Assembly (NCBI RefSeq): GCF_001858045.2
Contig: NW_020327298.1
Span: forward strand, 80,342 to 144,341
DNA from: Oreochromis niloticus
Lineage: Eukaryota > Chordata > Actinopteri > Cichliformes > Cichlidae
Length of the DNA: 64,000 nucleotides
Reading direction: 5' to 3'
The notes beneath the pieces are model-generated. The model had not been told where the DNA came from. It saw only the letters and a program-made list of their open reading frames with translations, and searched no databases. Positions 44,088 through 55,956 of the stretch are shown here, in pieces. Each line of letters starts with the position of its first letter. The first letter of the stretch is position 1. The translations under genes and the position numbers were made by a program.

Positions 44088-45568
44088 TTATGTAAGAATG
44101 CTGTTTGTTGACTTCAGATCAGCATAGGTAAAGTTATTCCCTCCAAGCTGGTCACCAAACTTGTGGATCTTAGACTCAACAACTCCATCTGTACCTGGAT
44201 CATGGACTTTCTGACTAACAGACCTCAGCATGTTAGGCCAGGCCATAACTGCTCTACCACCATCACACTCAACACTGGCACTCCACAGGGCTGTGTGCTG
44301 AGCCCGTTCCTCTATGACTGCAGACCTAGGTACGGGTCCAACTCCATCATCAAGTCTGCAGATGACACCACGGTGACTGTCTCATCAGTGACAACGATGA
44401 GTCTGCTACAGGGAAGAGGTAAAGCACCTATCTGTGTGGTCTGACAATAACCTGCTTCTGAATACCAGCAAAACCAAAGAGCTCACTGTGGACTTCAGGA
44501 GAGAGGAGACAGACACCCATGTCCCCATCTACATAAATGGCACAGCTGTTGAACGGGTCTCCAGCTTCAAGTTCTTGGGGACCCACATCTCTGAGAATAT
44601 GTCCTGGTCAACTGACACCTCCAGCCTGGTCAAGAAGGCCCATCAGCTCCTCTCTTTCTTGAGGACACTGAAGAAGAACCACCTGTCTGCTGACATACTG
44701 GGTAACTTCCACCACTGTATGATAGAGAGCATCCTGAACAACTGTGTCACAGTCTGGTATGGGAACTGCTCTGTTGCTGACCGCAAGGCACTGCAGCGGG
44801 TGGTGAAAACTGCCCAACGCATCACAGGGACTCCACTTTCTGCCATTGAGGATGTCCACAAGAAGAGATGTCTATGCCAAGCACGCATCATTCTCAGGGA
44901 CTCCTCTCATCCTGCCTCCAGCTCCTGTCCTCCAGGAGGCGCTACAGGAGCCTTCAGACTAAAACCAGCAGGTTTAGGAGCATCTTCTTCCTCACAGCTG
45001 TCACCCTACTGAACTCAGCCCCCTGCTGAGCCTTTCCATCCACACTCACTGAACCCTTCTACACTCCTCCTCCCAGTGACCGTGATCATTCTCAACATAC
45101 ACCACATGCTCACATTGGTTACTGCTATAGTTTTAGGACACTGACAGAGTCTCTGTTATAGTGCCTACACTGTTCACTGTTATAGTCTGTTCAGAGAGCT
45201 ACACTTCCAGTGCTCTAGATATATTCATAGCACTGTAGATCTGTTTACCTCACACCGATACATCTGTATATATGTAGCACATCTGTATATTTGTTCATGG
45301 TACACCTGTAAATCTGCCCATCTGTACAGCAATATAAAACATCTGTATGCTATACATTTGTCTGTAGTTCAGCTGTATGTTTGGTCTCTCTGTTCATGAC
45401 TATTTCCCCACTTATACTACCCTTATCTGTATGGACCAGTACATCTGTATGTTTGCTCTCTACTGAACTTACTGTATATAATCTGCTCTTATTGCTCTTA
45501 CTGATTAGATGCAAACTGTATTTTGTTACCCTGTATTTAGACATGTATGACAGTAAAGTTGAATTCTA
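44088..45568 (+). pseudogene. Rex1-like LINE reverse transcriptase 3' part, with frame breaks, and 3' UTR
   Basis: RT pieces: YVRMLFVDFRSA, then after a break LRLNNSICTWIMDFLTNRPQ, TGTPQGCVLSPFLY, KSADDTTVTVSS (the first residue of the usual FADD motif is Ser), then DNNLLLNTSKTKELTVDFRR, ERVSSFKFLGTHISE, and ALQRVVKTAQRITG. A frameshift near 44440 and another near 44930 separate these. The long 3' part (CATCTGTATATATGTAGCAC and related CATCTGTATA words) ends at GACAGTAAAGTTGAATTC. It is 5' truncated. Confidence 0.8.
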
Positions 45569-45569
45569 A

Positions 45570-48500
45570 ATCCTAAACATTTAAACAAAAATCACAGCTA
45601 CAGCAGATGTTTTTAGAAGTGATTTTAGAGGCCAGTAAAGAGAGCATGGAGGCAGATGGAGGATGCCACGTCCACTGAATCTACACACTTCCTGTTTCCA
45701 CCTCATCCTTCCGGTGCTCTACTATACTCCCTGCTCTCTCTACCACAGCTGCCTTTGAACTTGCCTGGGACAGGTCACATGACACAGGGGTGTGCTCTGA
45801 TGTCAGCAGGCAGGTCAGTGGAGCCCTCTGGTGATGGATATATGCCAGTGAAACAGGAGGAGGCCTGAGAACAGACAGCAGACTTAACCAGCAGGACAAA
45901 GTAGTAGTATGTAGTACTTGAAGGAGTCATCACAGCCAATCAGCTCTCAGGAAAATGGAACATCACATAAATATTTCTCTTCTTTGATTTTCATCAATGT
46001 ATTTCCTTTGATATGTTTTCTGTCAATACTTCTGCCTGATTAGAAGCTCATAGGCAGTTCCTGTCACTCTACAATAAAATACTGTAAAGGCTGCCCTCTC
46101 TGCCCTCCCACTAGCTGACCTAACTGACACAAACTGTGCTAAGATACCCTACATGGACTAAGGTTCTTGGCCACATACATATAGATTTGCTTGGCTGTAG
46201 AAATCCATGCCATGAAGCTCCCAGCGCACATTTTTGATGCTTCTGTCTGTGACAGAGGAGGTTTGGAGCTCTGCAGAGCCTTGGTGACTTTTACTGACTA
46301 TGCAGCCCTACCCACATGTATGATTTAGATTTATACTTATGTGGCAGCCATTCACTGACAAAGTTATTTTAAATGATATCATGTCATAAATAACACAAGT
46401 TATTTTCCATGAAAAGTAAAAGTGGTGAAATTCTCAAAATGAGACGAGCATGCAATTTCACATATTTTGTTGTTTTGTGTGTGTGTGTTTGTCTGTGTGA
46501 AGTTTCGATGTGTATTGTTAGGAAATAAATATATATTCTTAATGCTTATTTTCTGTTTATTTTGTTTTATAGAGGCCAGACTCGGAGAACGCCAGTTTGA
46601 GCACAATGTCACAGAGTACTGACAGGAAACTGCACGCTGCTGCAGAGAACAGCAAGTTTTAGTGCAGAGCTGCACAGGCGTATTAATAAAATACAGGAAA
46701 CCAGACAAAAAGCTAAGTAAACTGTGTGTCGGTGTGACGCAGTGCAGAAATATATATGCAGATTTAGCTGGCAAAGAATTCAGACCTGAGCTTGTGTGTT
46801 CGTGTGGCGGGTCTCCATTTCCACAAATGTAAAAATAAAGATCATTTTTTGAGCTTGACCACTCTGAGTCCAGTCTTTCTCTGTCGCCAAAGAAATTCAA
46901 AGTATCTGAAAAGCACAATTTTGAAAACACTGCAAAGACATCAAGACATTTTTTCTTTTGCTTTCTATGTAAACAAAAATTCCCACCAAGGCTTTTCAGT
47001 GTGAAATTTAGTGTGTAGAGAAAATACCTGTGCCAGGTTGTCTCCATCTAGTGGTGAATAACGCCTTACCACTACATCAGGTGAGTTTCTCTCTGTGCAC
47101 AGTGACACAACAACAACACAAACTATTTAAAAATGATGTAGGCAGATCAAGGCAATGTTACAGATTCAGTAAGAACGGAGGTTTATCGTAATCCTTCAAA
47201 TATGCAGGGCGTCACACTAACACTGTTGCATCGCTCTGTTATTATCAATTTGATTCAAAACGTGCCCAGTTTAATGTCTTAAACTAAACTGGCATTAAAG
47301 TTTCAATGAACTAAAGTGGTCCCCCTGAGTCAGCACCCAGAAAGCTCGTCTCTTTGAACAATGTGGCCATAAATACGAGCGCTGCTGGGATCTTAAAACA
47401 CTGGGGCTACATCCAGACCTGAAATCTTTGGAAGTTTCACTCAGTAACACCTTTTTAATATTATTGACTATCTGTTATATTCACATTTATATGAAAAGTC
47501 AAACGTTATACGTTAGCTAAAGGTTGAAGTCACAGAATTATACTGAACAACAATGCAATTTGAGTTCTTCTTGTTTGTTCTTTATATTTGATTTATTGTA
47601 AGCAGTGGGAGTAAAAGCTAAAGGAAAAATAGTAAAAATATGAATGAATCTCTGCTCTTACAGCTTTTATTGTGCCGTGATGTCTCCTTTGAAACTGTCC
47701 TCTGTCTTTTGGATGCTCACCTCTTCTTCACCTTTCACCAACCTGCTGCACTCTTGTTCTCTGCTCTCGCCTCCTGTTCTGGTTATAATTACAAAGCAGT
47801 CAGCATGTGCCAAACAAACAAATCGATCATGTTTGATATGATGATGAGGTTTTTAACATCTTATTTATGCACTTATTTAACACTGTATCGATCAATTAGT
47901 AAACAAATATCAGACTGTAGAAAAGCCAATAATAATGCACTGAACAAGTTCATGCCATAAGAGCTAAATGGCCATCAGAGAAAATCCTGAATGCCTGATA
48001 CAGGACAGGCCAACATTTAATGCAGCCACAGATCAACATCAGTCAGCTTCCTGCACTTTCCACCTGATCACATCTGTCCTCAAAGTCATGTCACTTCCTC
48101 TTTGGTTCATTTATGTTTACTTTTACATTTGCAGTGACAATAACTTTAGTGACATAGTGCACACATTATTTCCTGTGGACTGCTGGCTTATCTTGGTTTA
48201 TTTCAGTTTAAAGGTGCAGTCAGTCATTTTTGGGTTACTTGATAGAAAAAAAAGGATCTTGTACTCGTAGACAAAAATAGAATAGCAGATAACAATGACA
48301 CATTGTTAAACGTGTCACTGGTCACTGCTTAATTCTTCATTCTTTAAGCATTACTCATCCTTAGGATGTCATTTATAAATACAGATATACATTCTTAGAA
48401 AGAACCACTTCTGAACCTGATCTCCTTACTCCAAGGAGCTTTTCTGAGTTATCATTGTGCCAGAGGAGGAGGGCATCCACTACTTCTTTCATGTCACCTG

Positions 48501-49335
48501 AGTTCACCTGTGGGAAAGCACAGCGCCCAATCCCCTGAATAGTTATTTGAATTCAGGAGGACTTGGGAAATAATCTTGAGTAATTACTGACTAACTGACT
48601 AAAGCTAATGAACCAGAGAAATTGTAAACTCTTAAACATCCAGGGATGTCTGAACTTATGTCTGCACCTTCAGACTCCAGATATGAAGGATCATACCTGC
48701 TTCACCTCCAGTGTTGTGCCGAAAAGTCATCGTCTGACAAAAACTGATTTCCAATGTCTTTACTTATATTGGTAAACAGACTTTAGGGAGCATGATTTAC
48801 AAAAGGGTATATAACACATTTAATAATTACCTATTTCTTCAAGTATATTTATAACTCTGTGTTATTGTAACTACATTAAAACCAATCCAGTCCTTTTGGG
48901 CCACTTAAAATATGTTTAGAGAACTATTATTATATTAGTTGCAGTTTCTGCTGTCCTCTTGGCCAGATTAAAATGACTTTTTTAAATAGTAATGTCAAAT
49001 GAATGAATATGAAGTAAAAATCACTGCCAAAACATGGTTGCAGCTTCTACCTTGTGACAGGAATGTTGTTTGTGGCACAAGATGACTCAATATCACTCAT
49101 GAGGGATACATTTGACATGTTTCACATATTATAGACCAAAAAGTTGTCTACAGCAGTTTAAATATGATCAACTGGTGTTTGACAAATACCGGGAATTAGT
49201 TTATGGCAGACATGACTTTTTGACACAACACCGGCTAACTGACAAGACCTAGTTATAAGCTAATAATACGGTTGAATATTATTGCACCTAACCTTGGACT
49301 CTAGTATTCTAAAACTGGCACTTCCCCTCTGATAA
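45570..49335. other. no gene supported; one long open frame (46400-47047, -)
   Basis: The minus-strand frame of 215 codons is the longest non-repeat frame outside the transposons. It has no domain I recognise, an unusual composition (rich in Asn, Thr, Phe, Ser), and no convincing context. I consider it chance. The rest has only short frames. Confidence 0.35.
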
Positions 49336-51359
49336 ACCATATGATTATGTGACAAATATGTCGCTTACCAAAGAACAGAGCACAGTTTATTCAGGGTGTG
49401 ACAGCACTTTACCACCTGTGTCCAACATATACATATTCTGGACTGCAGCACGTCCATCCTTAAAAACTCCAGGACTTCATCACAGCCTCTCTCACATCCG
49501 CTTTACATGTGTAGTTTACAGGACACTTAAACAACACTGGGTGAATATGTTTGTAGCAGGATAAAATTAGGGTCCCTTACATGAATGGGATTTAAACAGG
49601 GAGATATTGGCATCAGTTCCCAACACTTCACTTAATATCAAATTGAGACTCACTTGTGTTTAACCCTGGGATATGTGAACAGGTTACTTATTCAGTCCTT
49701 TCTCAGTCCATGGGTTGTAAAACCACAACATCCTCCATCCGTAGTAAGAGAAAGCGTCTGTGGCAATAACCAAAAGGTCTCCATACAGCCTGTGTGAATA
49801 AGAAAATGGCTGGCCAGGAAAATATTTTTAAAAAAATCTTTTTAAAATCTTTTATAGAGCTAAATATGAAACGTGTCTGTGAGTCCTTCAGTCCAAATAC
49901 TCGAGGTCGAGAAGGATATATAGCAGCCGCTGATCCCTCAATGGCACCAGTAGGACGGCAGGACAGCACGGCCTCTTCCTCAGCAGAAAAGTCTCCTCCA
50001 CTGCTAGTGTAACCAATACGTCTACTCATAAAAAGAATGAGTGAAGCAATATGGATAACAACAGAGGACCATTTATTCAGGGTTTGATGGCAATTTACCA
50101 TCGGTGTCCAGCACTTTAAAGTTTTGATGGACTGGAGCACATCAGTCCTTAACATACATTCTTAAACATTAGCTTGATACTGATACACCAAAGGAAACTT
50201 AACCGACTCTAAGTACAAATGTTTCAACCTGAACAACTTAGAACTTCCCTGGGATACAATACAAACAAAGACAAGAGGAAGTAAAATATATTTTTATCAA
50301 TGGCCACTTCTAACCAGGTGGCAAGTGAATATATTGTGTAAAGAGTCTTTTTTCTCAGTCCTGGGGTTGTAACACCACAACCTCCTCAGTCTGTAATCAG
50401 AGAGTGTCTATTTGACAATAACCAAAATGTCTTTGGGTAGTCTTTGTGAATGCAACAAGAAAATAAAACAATGGTGTTAGCTGGCCAGCAAAATAAAGAG
50501 TGTATGGCACTGAGTGCGGGCGTGTGTGTGACTACTTCGGTCCAAATAATCGAGGTCCGGATGGATGAATGAATGGCAGCCGCCGATCCTTAGTGGCACC
50601 CGCGAGACAGCCCAACAACGAGGCAGCACAGCAGCACAGCAGTAAGGCAGCGCAGCAATAAGGCAGCACAGCAGCGAGGCGTCTGGCAGGAGAACGAACA
50701 ATAGTCTTTTTAAGGCTACTGCAGAAGGAGACATTCCCCGCTAGCTCACCCAAGCTTGCTCTCAGGCACAGCTACAAGCCATGTGAGCTCATAACCCCAC
50801 AGTGACATATGAACTTGGCTACCAAAGTCCGCTTAGCATGGCGGCTAATTGTCGAGCTTGCTAGCTTATCCCCGATTAGCACCTTAATAACCATTACTAC
50901 ACATCACATCATAGCAAACACATGACAACACATGGAATAGTACAATATACATATGAAACAGATTTTTACCTGGCAGGAGAACGAACAATAGTCTTTTTTT
51001 AAGGCTACTGCAGAAGGAGATATTCCCCGCTAGCTCACCCAAGCTTGCTCTCAGGCACAGCTACAAGCCATGTGAGCTCATAGCCCCTCCCGCTAGGATG
51101 TACTATCACAGTCGACTGTCGTAAAGCAGCCGCAAACCAATAGCAATAGAAAAACTCAAAATAATTAAAGAACATTTTATAACTGAACACCCAATACAGA
51201 TATATACATATATACTGAATATCACACAATCTCAGATAAGTAAATTAACACTGGGTTACACTAGCAGGAGAATGACACATGAGTATTTTAAAAGCCTACA
51301 GCGTGTACACATATCACCGCTGGCTCACACAAGCTTGCTCTGACACAGCTACAGACCTT

Positions 51360-52491
51360 GGCAGTGTCCCAATCCAGCGACCGCACGCTCCTGAGTAAGC
51401 ATTTTGAGACCTATTACGTCACAGCGACATGACGACGGCTGTCCCAATTCAAAGTGTACTCCAAATGCGCTGTCGACTTCCCGAAATTTGAAGTGTGGTC
51501 CGCTGTACACTTCGTGGTCCCACATATCCCACAATTCATAGCGCAGTGCTGGGTGTGGATAATTTTGCCGAAAAATACAGCAGAGAGCTGAAGCGGAGCG
51601 GCCGAAGAGTGAACTTTCGCACTTATTTATGTGCGAATGTTTAAGAACATTAAAACATTACTGTTGGCCACATGTCGGCAAAGTTATGTGACATTAGTGA
51701 TGTTTGTACTTTCAGCGGTAACTTGGTTTTAAAGCCTCTACTTATATAGTTGACCTTAATCTTACAGAGAATGTGATGATTTTATGGATAATTAAAGTCA
51801 GTCATATATCCACAAACACAACAAGCTGAAAGTCAGTGATGCTGCTCGGTTTGCAGTCCTGAATATGACGGCACAAGCAGGATTCACTGCACTGTTAATG
51901 TTAGCTATGTTATATTGCTGCCTCTGTTCGGTGGTGTCGAGCCAAACGGACTTTAACGTGTGTTTGAACGAGCTGACGGTTCACTCGTTAAGCTGAAAGA
52001 AAGATGCTTTAATCACAGGAGTCACACATGTGTCCACTGGACCATCTGGGAACTCTTCTTGTTTAGCACTCGTAATAACACAAACACTAAATCCTCCTCC
52101 TCTATATAATATTGGCCATATTATATTTACATTACCAAAGTTAAATGACTTTAGTCTCATGAACAACATTAGCTGATTGTTATTTACTAGCTAATCTTAA
52201 AATGACTGTTGTACAGAAATGAAGAACAACTATCATGTTTTACAGTCCTGTGGTCTCAACTAATCAAAGTGATGTCATGACAAAAATGAATGACCAACAA
52301 AACATTTTTCTCCTTCATTTCTGTCACACAAAGCTGTATGAAACGTTTCTCGCGGTTAGTATCATGGTTGCTAGGCAACCTGAGCAGCGCGACGACGGCT
52401 AGCCCGTCCCATTTCACAAGCCTCGCACTTCCGCACTTCTGGTACATTGTGTTACGCGCCGTACGTGCGGTCGCTGGATTGGGACACAGCC
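51360..52491. mobile_element. MITE/DNA transposon with 28-bp terminal inverted repeats
   Basis: The left end GGCAGTGTCCCAATCCAGCG continues ACCGCACG. The right end is its complement with one mismatch. The host sequence can be re-joined by comparison with sister units at about 50760 and 51060 (CAGCTACA..CCATGTG), which proves insertion. The target duplication is short (2-3 bases at most, poorly defined). The interior has no transposase. PIF/Harbinger-like is possible. Confidence 0.8.
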
Positions 52492-52735
52492 CATGTGTGC
52501 TCATAGCCCCTAAACAACAACAGTACAGTCTGCTAGTTCAAATGCACAACATGAAAGACAACTTACTGTACACTGAACACACATCGCTCACTGAGTTGGG
52601 TCCTTGCACCTTTTTTAAAACACATCCCTTTAGCTTGCTTCTTAAAAGTAGTGCAAGCCATATTCCAAACAGTCACACACGAACTTGATCACCGAAGTCC
52701 GCTTAACATGGCTGCTAATTTTCAAGCTTACTAGC

Positions 52736-53153
52736 TGTTGTGGAAGTTTTTCCACTTAAATAAAGCCTGCAGATGAGCGGTAGCTAACATTCTTTAATCC
52801 AAACACACAGAGAACATACAAACAAGCTTGTGGAGAGCCTGCATGACCACGGGGCAGGGTCAGCAGAGTCTCACTGAGCCTAGCATGGCTCTCAGTTAAA
52901 TACCTTCTCCAGGAACAAAAGGCAGTACACAGCTGTTTCACACCTTAAGGTTCACACTCCCTTGCTACCTCCCAGAGTCCTGGAAGAGACAAAAGACTGG
53001 TCCTCTGGAGTTCCTGTTTCCCCCAACATCCTTACTACACCCCCCACCATTTGTCTTAAGCATGAGTGTCAGACATGTTAAAATCCAGTGGCACCAAGGC
53101 ATTATACAATAAAATAATGTGATTAGTACATAAGTAAAAGAAATTCCATTACA
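52736..53153. mobile_element. solo LTR with 5-bp target duplication
   Basis: A 418-bp sequence starts TGTTGTGGAA and ends TTCCATTACA, giving the TG...CA termini in short imperfect inverted repeats. CTAGC flanks both sides (52731-52735 and 53154-53158). The neighbouring copy of the unit has CTAGCTTATCC uninterrupted. AATAAA-like signals are present. No internal retroviral or gypsy sequence remains, and the family is unknown. Confidence 0.75.
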
Positions 53154-53720
53154 CTAGCTTATTCACGATTAGCACACTAATAATCATCATTAACCACGCA
53201 TCATAACATAACCAAACGATAACATATAGAAAGAAACAATGTACGTGTAAAACACCAATTCTTACCTAGCAGGAGAATAAATAATCAGCATTTTAAGGCT
53301 ACTACATGTACAGATGTCACTGCTGGCTCACATGAGCTACCTCTGAGAACCGCCACAGTTTACTCCCCAGCTGACTGTCGCGAAAGAGTCGTAAATCACC
53401 GGCATTGTAAAACTTTAAATTATTCCAGGGCATGTTAAAAACAAAACACCAGACAGATGGACTGGATATTAAACGGTATCAAACGCCTAAATGAACACAG
53501 GGTTACAATTACATGCTCACATCGTCACATCGAGAGTTCATTAATCATCAGAGTTCAACAATGTGACATCCAGTTGACAACAGCCTCACTAACGCCAGCC
53601 AGAACAGGCTAACAGTACATAAGAGCACAAAAACAGCCGTGCTTATCGACAGCTCGACATATCCTCAACAACTCACCTCAGTACGGCTGCCATCGGTCAC
53701 CTTTTAACTCTGTTGTACAG

Positions 53721-54904
53721 CCTCTTCCAGAAAATGAACGCTTACACTACACACATATACAGTATATTGATTTTATTTGGTTTTAGAGTTTAACCTGAAA
53801 TCTTTTGCTGCTGAGCAGCAGAGCTCCAAAGCGTCCCGTGTAACCATGGTTACGCAGAGGCGTAAGTGTTCCAGCTGTGACGTCACATACTAGAACCTGG
53901 ATCAGCCTGCAACGTTTATTGGCACTTCTGCTGAGATCCGGAGCTCGAGGCGCTGGCGCCCCGGGATGAGATGAGCTGCTGTGTTTTTCACGGAGAAAAA
54001 TAATTAACATGGAATAACGTCACTCTCAGATGGAAAAAATACAAGATGCAAGCAGAAGAGGACAGCAGATTGAGAAGAGATTTCTTCAAACGGTAAGGAG
54101 CTTCTACCAAGTGATATTTGATAAGGTTAAAACTTCAAGCTTAAATCTAATGTCCAGATTCATACTAGACTTTTCTGATTACTCAGTGAATCTGCTCACG
54201 TGTTGCCGTTTTAAACTATTAATTTCATGGTGACAAATGTCTTTGACAAAAATGCAGGATTAATTAAAGGCTATATATGACTGCTAGGTTAGGACGTGGT
54301 TAGGAGCAAATACTTAAGCGAGAGAGATATTTTGCTCTGATAGAAATCTTTATTAATATTTATGGGAAATTTTTTCCTCCATTAGATTGTTTGTGGCCAA
54401 TACAATAAATTGTCTCCTGGCTTTCAGGTCTCCCTGAGCCAAATTTGAAAAAATACCAGATTTTATACTCAAGGAACAAACTAGAGTAAAGAACAAATTG
54501 GCTATTAAACAGTAATTTGGAGCAGAGGGGCAACTTCCTGAAGCCATTAAAATGATTTGAGAGTAAAGATCATGCATCATCATGGTAAGAAAAATTATAT
54601 CCAATGTGTAGCAAAGATACAAGAGGGAGACACTGAAGTGACAAAAAAGAGAATTCAAATTTTACAGTTTTTGCAATTAAGAAAAAAAAACAGATTTAAG
54701 GTGAAACAAATGTTTCCAAATCATGGAATGGTGATGACATTATCACTCATTCCATATTGTTCCTAAAGTCTGCAGTCTTTTTCTACTTTAACTTTTGAAG
54801 TTGCATGCACACATATGCTTTAACTCTGCACATGTGTACATGCATGTGAACTGATGTGTGCTTGTGTGGTGATTTGAAGTTGACAAATTATTCATAGTTC
54901 TTGA
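53721..54904. other. no confident gene; one exon-like segment at 54030-54092
   Basis: ATG at 54030 opens a frame MEKIQDASRRGQQIEKRFLQ that reaches CAAACGGTAAGGAG, a plausible donor. The upstream GC-rich stretch (53935-53975) could be a promoter region. Without a second exon this stays speculative. Confidence 0.2.
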
Positions 54905-55956
54905 ACTTTTACACATTTTGTCACCTTGCAACCACAAACAAAAGATGTTTTATTGACCTTTTCTATGAAAGTAGCACATAATTGTGAAGTGGTATGAAAA
55001 TAATACATGCTTGTCAAAATTCTAGGCAAATAAATTTGGAAAAGTGTGGCATGCATTTCTAATCACCCCCTGCTCTTCATAGAGCCACCTTTTGCTAAAG
55101 TTACTCCTGCAAATTTTTTGGAGTATGTCTCTACCAGCTTTGCACATCTAGAGACTGAAATATTTGCCCATTCTTCATTGTAAACCAGCTCAAGCTCTAT
55201 TTAGGGTCATTGTCTTGCTCGAAGGTAAATCTACATCCCGAGCTCAAGTCCTTTGCAGCCTCCAACAGGTTTTCTTCCAGAATTCCCATTTACTTAGCTC
55301 CATCCATCTTCCCATCATCTCTGACCAGCTTCTCTGTCCCTGTAGAAGGAAAACATCCCCACAGCATGATGTTGCCATGTTTCACAGTGGGGATGGCACG
55401 TTCAGGGTGATGAGGTGATGATGATGTTATTTTTCCCACCACATGTAGTGCTTTTCATATTGGCCAAAAGGTTTCACTTTGGTCTCGTCTGATCAGAGTA
55501 CCTTCTTCCACATGTTTGCTGTGTCCCCTACATGGTTCCAGGCAAACTGCAGATGGGACATTTTATGACTTTCGGTCAACCTGCTTTAAACCTATCTACA
55601 ACTTTATCCCTGACCTGCCTGGTGAGTTCCTTGGTTTTCATGAAGCTGTTTGTTCATTAATGTTCTGTAACAAACTACTGAGGCCGTCACAGAGCAGTTG
55701 TATTTATAATGAGACTAAATTACACACAGGTAAACTTGTCTAATTGATATCACTGGATTTTGTTTAGGGGTATCAGAGTACAGGGAACTGAAAGCTAATC
55801 AACATGACACTTTTCAGATTTTATTTGCTTAATATTCTGAAAACCATGTATCATTTTCACTTTATAGTTATGTGGTACTTTGTGTTGGTCTGTCACAGAA
55901 GATCTAAGAAAAAATCCATTTACGTTTGTTATTGTAAAGTGACAAAGTGTATCAAT
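54905..55956 (-). pseudogene. Tc1-like transposon remnant, both ends present, internally deleted
   Basis: The ends are inverted: ACACATTTTGTCACCTTGCA (left) and the complement of TTGTAAAGTGACAAAGTGT (right). On the minus strand transposase pieces can be followed in broken form: the segment with HHAVGMFSFYRDRE-like wording, the QQDNDPK region around 55200-55220, and the C-terminal region near 55060-55160. A deletion joins the second-Asp region directly to the C-terminal part. It directly abuts the 3' end of the next LINE. Confidence 0.7.

Larger units (their letters stand above)
49340..53720. repeat. diverged local duplications of an unidentified unit
   Basis: Two large blocks about 650-690 bp apart correspond: 49371-49470 with 50056-50150, 49685-49830 with 50345-50490, and 49871-49990 with 50521-50640. 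Then shorter units starting at CTGGCAGGAGAACGAACAAT or a variant occur at about 50680, 50972, 51260 and 53268, each followed by GCTCACCCAAGCTTGCTCTC-like and CAGCTACAAGCCATGTGAGC-like words. Two of these units are interrupted by later elements (a MITE and a solo LTR). A GCAGCACAGCAGC-rich minisatellite lies at 50628-50680. I cannot name the unit; it may be an old retroelement or repeated promoter-exon. Confidence 0.6.

Noticed and set aside
46400..47047. 215-codon open frame on the minus strand
   Set aside because: No domain, odd composition, no splice or promoter support. An ORF of this length can occur by chance in 64 kb.
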